This document shows positions 1-5,413 of a stretch of DNA of 6,102 nucleotides, in pieces. The notes below the pieces were generated by a model that had not been told where the DNA came from, made no database searches, and saw only the letters and a program-made list of their open reading frames with translations. Position numbers and translations under genes: made by a program. Source of the DNA: Solobacterium sp. UBA636 (lineage in GTDB: Bacteria; Bacillota_I; Bacilli_A; Erysipelotrichales; Erysipelotrichaceae); NCBI GenBank assembly GCA_002299675.1, contig DBOW01000057.1, positions 5,259 through 11,360 of the forward strand, written 5' to 3'. How positions within the stretch are numbered: the stretch's first letter is position 1; the number at the start of each line of letters is the position of its first letter.

Positions 1-1
1 T

Positions 2-562
2 TATGGTGGTGGAGATATTTCTTTTTCGGATGTCTATTTTGTAGATGATAACCTTAAAGCCTATTATCTTGAAGCAACAGGCGGAATGTATGGCGGGAAT
101 GCGGATTTTGGCTTCTTTATGAATGGAGACGTTTACTTTTTCGGCAATACTTATTTCCATATTTATGAAAAGGGAATATTAAGCTATAAACTCGAAGATC
201 ATTTCAGGCTGGGTGAAATTGATGATGGATATCGATTCATTCTGGCTGTTAAAAGAAATACCAACAGAACTTTTACAGTGCTCTATGGCTGTGAAAAGGA
301 TAATTTTAAGCAGAATGATAATTATCTAAACTCTACTTATCAGCTGGCTGTAATAGATTATGATGGCAATATAATTAAAAATATTGATACTGGTATTAAG
401 GTATACTATTCTCCGTTTGGTCTTGGCATAGTTTCAATGAGGGAGAGTGATGGCCTTGTTTCTTTTGAAGTTAAATATCATAAAGGAACTGTAGTAGGAA
501 AATATGAAGTCAATCTCAATACTGGTGAAATAAAGATTATAAACGAGACTCAGCTTGAGTAA
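2..562 (+). CDS. C-terminal part of an unrecognised beta-strand-rich protein (5' truncated by window edge)
   Basis: The frame is open from base 2 to the TAA at 560-562, giving 186 residues with no stop. An internal ATG at 86 is not a credible start, because the reading frame and its style continue upstream to the window edge. I do not recognise the family. The sequence is rich in aromatic residues and glycine, with short alternating hydrophobic stretches such as DVYFVDDN, GDVYFFGN and LAVIDYDGNIIKNIDTG. The last resembles a blade turn of a beta-propeller or a similar repeated beta-sheet fold. No transmembrane segment is visible in this part, and the N-terminus that might carry a signal peptide is outside the window. 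The protein ends with an acidic, polar tail. No strong terminator follows directly. A beta-propeller-like surface or secreted protein is a guess from composition only. Confidence 0.75.
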   Translation, partial: YGGGDISFSDVYFVDDNLKAYYLEATGGMYGGNADFGFFMNGDVYFFGNTYFHIYEKGILSYKLEDHFRLGEIDDGYRFILAVKRNTNRTFTVLYGCEKDNFKQNDNYLNSTYQLAVIDYDGNIIKNIDTGIKVYYSPFGLGIVSMRESDGLVSFEVKYHKGTVVGKYEVNLNTGEIKIINETQLE

Positions 563-610
563 TCTAGCGATTTAATAAGCATATTATAAGATGCAGTAAT
601 ATTCTTTTTC

Positions 611-619
611 TGTTATAAT
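611..619 (+). promoter_or_regulatory. Extended -10 promoter for the B3/B4-domain gene
   Basis: TGTTATAAT is a perfect TGn extension plus a perfect TATAAT hexamer (614-619). No good -35 box lies 16-18 bases upstream, as is common for extended -10 promoters. Transcription would start near base 626, giving a leader of about 90 bases before the ATG at 716. The position is supported by the lack of room for a promoter between the hairpin ending near 698 and the ribosome binding site at 703. Confidence 0.6.
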
Positions 620-630
620 AAATTCAATAA

Positions 631-644
631 ATACCGCCGGGTAT
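631..644 (+). promoter_or_regulatory. Small leader hairpin directly abutting the terminator-like stem
   Basis: ATACC and GGTAT form a perfect 5-bp stem around a GCCG loop. Its last base is followed with no gap by the first base of the large stem at 645, so the two helices could stack end to end. It lies inside the inferred transcribed leader. No known riboswitch class is recognised from it. Confidence 0.4.
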
Positions 645-698
645 ACGTCATTATGTGCTTCGTTAGGCCTTAGAAGAAGCATGTAGTGACGTTTTTTT
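645..698 (+). terminator. Terminator-like hairpin in the leader of the B3/B4-domain gene (putative attenuator)
   Basis: The arms 645-661 and 676-692 pair over 17 consecutive positions, with three G-U wobbles, around a 14-base loop (662-675). A run of seven T follows at 692-698. This is a canonical intrinsic terminator. It lies between the likely promoter (611-619) and the ribosome binding site (703-710), so it would stop transcription before the coding region unless it is prevented from forming. It may also end transcripts reading through from the upstream gene. A regulatory (attenuation) role is inferred from its position. Confidence 0.75.
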
Positions 699-702
699 CT
701 TT

Positions 703-710
703 AAAGGAGG
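703..710 (+). promoter_or_regulatory. Ribosome binding site fixing the start at 716
   Basis: AAAGGAGG is a near-perfect Shine-Dalgarno sequence five bases before the ATG at 716. It settles the start: the in-frame GTG at 686 lies inside the terminator stem and has no such site. Confidence 0.85.
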
Positions 711-715
711 ACAGA

Positions 716-1423
716 ATGAAGAAATTTATTGTTGAAGAAGAATTCAAAGAAGTATTTCCAGACTACAAGCTTGGAGTAGTTGTCTGTAAAAACATAGACA
801 ACCATGTCCGGGACGAAAACATGTATCGCACACTTCTTGATGATGCCAAGAAAGAGTCTCTTAAATTTATAGAAGATGAAAACTTCAGTTCGAATGAAGT
901 CATTAGGACATGGCGTGATGCCTACAGCAGATTCAAGACAAAAAAGGGTGCCAGATCATCAATTGAAGCACTGTTAAAAAGAGTAAGCAAGGGAAATGAT
1001 ATTGGCACAATAAATCCACTGGTTGATATCTATAACTCCATTTCTCTTAAATATGGTCTGCCATGTGGAGGAGAAGATATCGATAAATTTGAAGGTAATA
1101 TAAGACTAACCAAAGCTCTTGGCAATGAGGAATTTGTTACTTATGGCAGTGATATCTGTGAGCCACCATATGAAGGAGAAATTATTTACAAAGATGAAAA
1201 AGGTGCAGTATGCCGCTGCTTCAACTATCGAGAATGTGTAAGAACCTGTTTAAGCGAAGATACCACCAGCGCTTTTATGATAATCGAAACCGTTGATCCT
1301 AAGTCTTCGCAAAGGCTTATGCCAGCTATTGAAGAACTTGCGCTGCTTATTAAGGAAAAACTTAAAGGTGAAACAGAGATATTCTATCTGGAAAAAGACA
1401 GGGATGAGATTGTGATTGACTGA
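716..1423 (+). CDS. Stand-alone B3/B4 (tRNA-synthetase editing-type) domain protein
   Basis: This 235-residue cytoplasmic protein has the hallmarks of free-standing B3/B4-domain proteins (B3_4 family). These share the fold of the beta-subunit domain of phenylalanyl-tRNA synthetase that hydrolyses mischarged Tyr-tRNA(Phe). The N-terminal third (about 1-90) contains an EVIRTWRDAYSRF helix typical of these proteins. The core (about 95-195) shows the order expected of the family: NPLVDIYNSISLKYGLPCGG (100-119), then DIDKFEGNIRL (121-131), EPPYEGEIIYKD (149-160), CRCFNYRECVRT (166-177) and EDTTSAF (181-187). The C-terminus is a probable amphipathic helix (200-217) and a short strand. There is no signal peptide or membrane segment. 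The start is the ATG with a strong ribosome binding site. The upstream leader hairpin suggests transcription attenuation. Whether it edits a mischarged tRNA, and which one, is unknown; family members are mostly uncharacterised. Family assignment is confident, function is not. Confidence 0.85.
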   Translation: MKKFIVEEEFKEVFPDYKLGVVVCKNIDNHVRDENMYRTLLDDAKKESLKFIEDENFSSNEVIRTWRDAYSRFKTKKGARSSIEALLKRVSKGNDIGTINPLVDIYNSISLKYGLPCGGEDIDKFEGNIRLTKALGNEEFVTYGSDICEPPYEGEIIYKDEKGAVCRCFNYRECVRTCLSEDTTSAFMIIETVDPKSSQRLMPAIEELALLIKEKLKGETEIFYLEKDRDEIVID

Positions 1424-1538
1424 TTCGCTGACTGTAAAACTCTATGTAAATAGTACAGATATACAGCTTATTTTTCAGATAGGGAATCTGCTTTAAACTG
1501 AGAACTATAATTTGCTTGAAATGGAGCTTGAAATAATA

Positions 1539-1567
1539 AGAAAGTGCCCATAAATAGGGCACTTTCT
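1539..1567 (-). terminator. Hairpin terminator of the tRNA gene, possibly bidirectional
   Basis: A perfect 11-bp inverted repeat (1539-1549 and 1557-1567, AGAAAGTGCCC and its complement) surrounds a 7-base loop. Read on the minus strand it begins nine bases after the tRNA 3' end, and its 3' arm runs into the T-rich TTCTTATTATTT. That is a reasonable intrinsic terminator for the tRNA transcript. The B3/B4 gene converges on it from the other side, so it may also stop plus-strand transcription, although no T-run follows on that strand. Confidence 0.75.
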
Positions 1568-1576
1568 GACATATTA

Positions 1577-1650
1577 TGGTGCCGATACTGAGAATCGAAC
1601 TCAGAACTAATCGTTACGAGTGATTTGTTTTGCCTTTGAACTATATCGGC
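1577..1650 (-). tRNA. tRNA-Thr, anticodon CGU
   Basis: The minus strand folds as a 74-base tRNA including an encoded CCA (1577-1579). The acceptor stem GCCGATA/TATCGGC is perfect over 7 bp with discriminator A. The T arm CTGAG-TTCGATT-CTCAG is perfect and canonical. The D arm has a 3-bp stem GTT/AAC with A14 and G18-G19. The anticodon loop CTCGTAA has U33, anticodon CGU (reads ACG, Thr) and A37. The variable region has four bases. The acceptor sequence, GCCGATATA start included, matches what I recall of bacterial tRNA-Thr(CGU), and G1-C72 with C2-G71 fits threonine identity. Oddities are an A31/C39 mismatch closing the anticodon loop and a C13/A22 mismatch in the D arm. It converges with the B3/B4 gene and diverges from the ABC operon. 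Confidence 0.93.
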
Positions 1651-1659
1651 ATCTTTATT

Positions 1660-1665
1660 ATTTTA
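1660..1665 (-). promoter_or_regulatory. Possible -10 box of the tRNA promoter
   Basis: On the minus strand TAAAAT (five of six matches to TATAAT) ends nine bases before the mature tRNA 5' end, a usual distance for a tRNA gene with a very short 5' leader. The -35 region is poor and the whole stretch is AT-rich, so the exact box is uncertain. Confidence 0.35.
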
Positions 1666-1683
1666 TTACAGAAAATTAATTAA

Positions 1684-1692
1684 TGATATAAT
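1684..1692 (+). promoter_or_regulatory. Extended -10 promoter of the ABC transporter / ligase operon
   Basis: TGATATAAT combines a TGn extension with a perfect TATAAT (1687-1692). ATTACA at 1665-1670 is a partial -35 match (four of six) with a 16-base spacer. Transcription would begin near 1699, leaving a leader of only about 18 bases before the ATG at 1717. It has the same architecture as the promoter at 611-619. Confidence 0.65.
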
Positions 1693-1708
1693 CTATTTAA
1701 CTATTTAA
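1693..1708 (+). repeat. Tandem CTATTTAA x2 at the operon start point
   Basis: Two exact, adjacent copies of the 8-mer CTATTTAA begin on the base after the -10 hexamer. They span the predicted transcription start and run into the AAGG of the ribosome binding site (1707-1712, AAGGTG). They could be an operator half-site pair or simple low-complexity sequence; nothing else in the window repeats them in tandem. Confidence 0.5.
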
Positions 1709-1716
1709 GGTGTGCC

Positions 1717-2430
1717 ATGGTAAAAAAGAAAACTTTAATTGAATTTAAAAATGTTACAAAAATATATCACGTTGGAGAAGTTGATATCAAAGCTATCGAA
1801 GATGTAAACTTTGAAATCAGTGAAGGAGAATTTGTAGTTGTACTTGGAGCTTCTGGTGCCGGTAAAACTACTATTTTAAACATCCTTGGCGGTATGGAGA
1901 ATGCTACAAGTGGGGAAGTTATTGTGGGTGCCAACAATATTGCCTCATATAATGATGATGAACTCTGTCAGTACAGACGCAATGATATTGGCTTTGTCTT
2001 TCAGTTCTATAATCTGATTCAGAATCTCACAGCCAGAGAGAATGTTGAACTGGCTTTGCAGATCTGCAAAGATCCACTTGATGCAGTTGAGGTTTTAAAA
2101 CTGGTAGGACTTGAAAACCGTCTTGATTCTTTTCCAAGCCAGCTTAGCGGTGGTGAGCAGCAAAGAGTAGCCATTGCCAGAGCTGTTGCCAAAAATCCTA
2201 AGCTTCTTTTGTGCGATGAACCTACTGGTGCACTGGATTATGTTACGGGTAAACAGGTTTTAAAAGTTCTTCAGGATATGGCGTTTAATGAACATATGAC
2301 AGTGGTAATGATTACTCACAATTCAGCTCTGGCTGATATGGGCAACAAGATTATCAGAGTTAAATCTGGCCATGTTGAATCTGTAACGATGAACAAGAAA
2401 CCAAAGAAGGCTGAGGATATTGAATACTGA
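1717..2430 (+). CDS. ABC transporter ATP-binding protein, MacB/LolD type
   Basis: This 237-residue cytoplasmic ATPase powers the FtsX-type permease encoded next. All nucleotide-binding motifs are present and intact: Walker A GASGAGKT (44-51), Q-loop Gln96 in FVFQFYNL, signature LSGGEQQR (143-150), Walker B LLLCDE with catalytic Glu168, D-loop GALD (171-174) and H-loop His201 in MITHN. The FYNLIQNLTARENV stretch after the Q-loop and the overall length are typical of the LolD/MacB/FtsE group that pairs with FtsX-like permeases. A lysine-rich tail (227-231) follows the core domain. The start has a short AAGGTG ribosome binding site. The stop overlaps the permease start by one base (TGATG), indicating tight translational coupling. 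Members of this group work as dimers with two permease modules. The substrate cannot be named from the ATPase. Confidence 0.95.
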   Translation: MVKKKTLIEFKNVTKIYHVGEVDIKAIEDVNFEISEGEFVVVLGASGAGKTTILNILGGMENATSGEVIVGANNIASYNDDELCQYRRNDIGFVFQFYNLIQNLTARENVELALQICKDPLDAVEVLKLVGLENRLDSFPSQLSGGEQQRVAIARAVAKNPKLLLCDEPTGALDYVTGKQVLKVLQDMAFNEHMTVVMITHNSALADMGNKIIRVKSGHVESVTMNKKPKKAEDIEY

Positions 2431-5411
2431 TGTTTTTAAAGGAGACATTTAGACTTATAAAAAGTACATATAAAAGATTTATTGCGCTGGTCCTGATGAC
2501 TTTTATCGGCGTATCTTTTATGATGGGCTTAATGTCTACCAGAAGAATCATGATTGAATCAGTAGATAAGTACTATGATGAATATCGTTTCCAGGATATC
2601 CAGCTGGTTTCCCAGTTTGGTTTCTGCAGCGAAGACATATCTGAATTATCAAAATTAAATTTTGTCGAAAGACTGCATGCATCTAAATTTCAGGATGTCT
2701 ATGCCCGAAAGAATGGTTCAGAAAATGAAATGGTACTGCGTTTTACCGAAGCAGAGACAACGGTAAACGAAATAGAACTGACAGATGGCAGGATGCCTGA
2801 AAAGTTTAATGAAATACTTTACTGTCCTATCGGAACCATAAACAATACTGTTAAAGTTGGTGATACTATTACAGTTTACCTTAAAGATGATGAAGTAAGA
2901 GATCATCTGAAATCTGCCCATTATAAAGTTGTCGGTATAGTCAAATCTCCAGAACACATGGCCAAGTTTTCAACTACCTCCAATCTGAACAATCTTGATC
3001 TGACTGCTGTATGTTATGGTATGAATGACATTTTTCTGAATGAGTATTATTCTTCGGTTTATCTGACTGTTAAAAATGCCGCCAGACAGCTGTCTTTTTC
3101 TGATGGCTATGAGTATTTCATTGAAAAAGCGGTTAACGAAATAGAAGAACTTGCAGAAAACCAGGAAAGCTTTCACAGAGACAATCTCTTAGAAAAATAC
3201 CAGGCTGAACTCGATGAAGGAAAAGCTGAATTTGAAAAACAGAAAGAAGAAGGTCAGAGTCAGCTTGATGATGCCAAGAAGCAGCTGGATGAAGCTCAGA
3301 TAAAAATAGTATCACTGGAAACCGATCTGGAATTAATGAATTATGTCATCGATGAAGCTCAGACTAAAGTAAACGGTATTAATTCTAAATTATACAAACT
3401 TAAAAAAGATTTCAATACTAAAGCTCAGGACTTAAGCGATAAGACAGGCTATGATTTGCTTAACAGCTTTGAAGAGAATCTGCCTAAGGTCATCAATAAC
3501 GAAAACTACAGAGATGAAGTAAGTGAACTTATTCTTTTAAAGGCTGAAATAGAAGCTTTACAGACAGTAGTTGATTCATCAAATAGTCTTGTTAACTCAA
3601 CTCGCATTAAGATTAACAGCTATAATACGCAGATTGAAGAGGGAAGAAAAGAATATGAAGATGGTCTTAAAGAATATGAGGAAGCTGTAGTTAAATTTAA
3701 TGAAGAAATAGAAAAAGCTGAACTTGAGTTAAGACTGGCCCAGCAAGATCTTGATGATCTGCCGGAGGCCAGATGGTACATACTGGAAAGAGATAAACAG
3801 TATTCATCCGCCATGTTCAAGGCTTCAGCTGATCAGATGGGTGTTATTGGAGTATCTGTTCCTTTACTGTTCTATCTGGTGGCGGCTCTTGTATCTTTGA
3901 CCACCATGACAAGACTTGTTGATGAACAGCGTTTAACTATCGGTACTTACCGGGCGCTTGGTTTTACAAAAAGGGAAATAATTAATAAATACCTTATTTA
4001 TGCACTTTCAGCTTCTCTTATTGGTTCTATTGCGGGTGTTATAGTCGGTTTACCTGTATTCCCGACAATTATCTATACCTGCTGGAAACTGATGTATAAA
4101 TTCCCAGCTATGAAACTGGCTGTACCTCTGGATTCTTTATTTATTTCTATTGTTTCTTTTACAGTGCTTTTATCTTTAGTAACTGTATTTGTAGTACATA
4201 AAAACCTGAAAGATAATCCTGCTGCTCTTTTAAGACCGGTGGCTCCAAAAACCGGCAAGAAAACCTTTATTGAAAAAATTCCTTTTATCTGGAAACGTCT
4301 GACCTTTACATCAAAGGTTACTGCCCGTAATCTGATAAGATATAAGACCCGTTTCTTTATGACGGTCATTGGTGTAGCTGGCTGCACATCCCTGCTGGTA
4401 CTGGGTTTTGGCATCAAGGACAGTGTTTCTTCGGTTATAACCAGACAGTATGAAACTATTCTTAAATATATGCAGATAGTAAATCTTGAAGATGACAGCG
4501 AAACAGAAGAAATAGTGAATATGCTTAATGAATCAGATATATGCAAAGATGTTACTGCCTTTATGAGCTATTCTACTAAAGCTTATCTTCCTGAAGAAAA
4601 CAAGACTCTGACTCTGGAAGTATATGATAAGAATAATGATGTACTCAATCTTTTGAAGACTGATACTAAAACGGAAATAAAGCTGTCAAATAATGGTGCC
4701 ATAGTATCTCAGAAGTTTGCGATGAATGAGGGTCTTAAGGCTGGCGATACTGTTACAGTTGAATCTAAGAATGGCATTAAGGCTGATGTCTATATTGAGG
4801 AAATCTGTGAGTGGCATTTTGAACATTTTATATTTATGTCTAAAGATTATTATGAATCTGTCTTTAATGAAAAAGCTGAATACAATTCTATAGCCTTAAA
4901 TACCGATGATACAGATTCCCTAAGGACTATGCTTGAAGACTATGAAAGTTTTAAATCTATATCAGATCATTCAAGTACCATTACCAATTTCAACAATATG
5001 ATATCAGCCTTGAATCTGATTGTTGTGGTTGTTATTGTGGTGGCAGGTGCTCTGGCCTTTGTGGTACTGATCAATCTGATTAATGTAAATATATCTGAAA
5101 GAATAAGAGAAATTGCCACACTTAAGGTACTGGGCTTTAATAACCGTGAAGTGAACAGCTATATCTTTAAGGAAATAATGGTACTGACACTCATTGGAGC
5201 TGTACTTGGTCTGCCTTTGGGCAAGATAGAGGAGAATGTGATTATGACGGTTATTAATATGGAAAATATTCTGTTCTCTTACACTATCAAGCCTTTTACA
5301 TATATAATTTCTTTTGCGATAACCATAATATTTACAGTTATTGTAATGCTGATCACCAGAAAGTCATTAAGAAAGATTGAAATGGTTGAATCGCTCAAAT
5401 CGGTGGAGTAG
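2430..5411 (+). CDS. FtsX-type ABC permease with a long extracellular coiled-coil hairpin
   Basis: The 993-residue membrane protein has two FtsX-like modules in one chain. Probable membrane helices are 17-37, 471-494, 520-545, 566-590, 641-661, 857-884, 912-932 and 954-976, a 4+4 arrangement. Each module has the cytoplasmic motif after its second helix: TYRALGFTKREI (506-517) and TLKVLGFNNREV (897-908). Outside the membrane the first loop (38-470) holds a MacB-like domain (about 40-235) followed by two long charged helices, 253-331 and 362-441. These have heptad patterning and EEGxxEYE-like repeats (LDEGKAEFEK, IEEGRKEYEDGLKEYEE). The helices should fold back as an antiparallel coiled coil of roughly 80 residues per arm. 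The second loop (662-856) is a smaller MacB-like domain without the coil. Translation starts on the ATPase stop codon. By family analogy it transmits ATP-driven movement to the cell exterior; lipoprotein, peptide or cell-wall enzyme partners are all possible. No partner gene is visible here. Confidence 0.92.
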   Translation: MFLKETFRLIKSTYKRFIALVLMTFIGVSFMMGLMSTRRIMIESVDKYYDEYRFQDIQLVSQFGFCSEDISELSKLNFVERLHASKFQDVYARKNGSENEMVLRFTEAETTVNEIELTDGRMPEKFNEILYCPIGTINNTVKVGDTITVYLKDDEVRDHLKSAHYKVVGIVKSPEHMAKFSTTSNLNNLDLTAVCYGMNDIFLNEYYSSVYLTVKNAARQLSFSDGYEYFIEKAVNEIEELAENQESFHRDNLLEKYQAELDEGKAEFEKQKEEGQSQLDDAKKQLDEAQIKIVSLETDLELMNYVIDEAQTKVNGINSKLYKLKKDFNTKAQDLSDKTGYDLLNSFEENLPKVINNENYRDEVSELILLKAEIEALQTVVDSSNSLVNSTRIKINSYNTQIEEGRKEYEDGLKEYEEAVVKFNEEIEKAELELRLAQQDLDDLPEARWYILERDKQYSSAMFKASADQMGVIGVSVPLLFYLVAALVSLTTMTRLVDEQRLTIGTYRALGFTKREIINKYLIYALSASLIGSIAGVIVGLPVFPTIIYTCWKLMYKFPAMKLAVPLDSLFISIVSFTVLLSLVTVFVVHKNLKDNPAALLRPVAPKTGKKTFIEKIPFIWKRLTFTSKVTARNLIRYKTRFFMTVIGVAGCTSLLVLGFGIKDSVSSVITRQYETILKYMQIVNLEDDSETEEIVNMLNESDICKDVTAFMSYSTKAYLPEENKTLTLEVYDKNNDVLNLLKTDTKTEIKLSNNGAIVSQKFAMNEGLKAGDTVTVESKNGIKADVYIEEICEWHFEHFIFMSKDYYESVFNEKAEYNSIALNTDDTDSLRTMLEDYESFKSISDHSSTITNFNNMISALNLIVVVVIVVAGALAFVVLINLINVNISERIREIATLKVLGFNNREVNSYIFKEIMVLTLIGAVLGLPLGKIEENVIMTVINMENILFSYTIKPFTYIISFAITIIFTVIVMLITRKSLRKIEMVESLKSVE
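5402..5408 (+). promoter_or_regulatory. Ribosome binding site of the ligase gene, inside the permease gene
   Basis: GGTGGAG, five bases before the ATG at 5414, overlaps the last codons of the permease. This supports the ligase start and suggests coupling of its translation to the permease. Confidence 0.65.
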
Positions 5412-5413
5412 AT

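Noticed and set aside
579..609. GCAT...ATGC hairpin followed by CTTTTT as a terminator of the first gene
   Set aside because: Only four outer base pairs with an internal mismatch, and the T-run is about ten bases away; too weak to call.
631..644. CCGCCGGG resembles the 3' element of ZTP (pfl) riboswitches
   Set aside because: The required 5' domain with its conserved G-rich/GUGAC-like segment is absent from the upstream 70 bases, and the likely transcription start leaves no room for it.
563..715. T-box leader before a gene related to PheRS
   Set aside because: The conserved T-box sequence (GGGUGGNACCGCG type) and the long specifier stem are missing; the leader is only about 90 bases.
686..718. 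GTG start giving ten more residues to the B3/B4 protein
   Set aside because: It lies in the 3' arm of the terminator stem with no ribosome binding site, whereas ATG 716 has AAAGGAGG at ideal spacing.
1514..1534. Direct repeat GCTTGAAAT twice, 12 bases apart
   Set aside because: Two 9-base copies in AT-rich intergenic DNA with no associated promoter or insertion signature; likely chance.
1362..1562. Minus-strand ORF of 66 residues
   Set aside because: It overlaps the B3/B4 gene end and the terminator hairpin, has no ribosome binding site and shows no recognisable protein features.
4073..4546. Minus-strand ORF of 157 residues inside the permease gene
   Set aside because: The sense strand encodes convincing FtsX membrane helices here; the antisense frame is a shadow.
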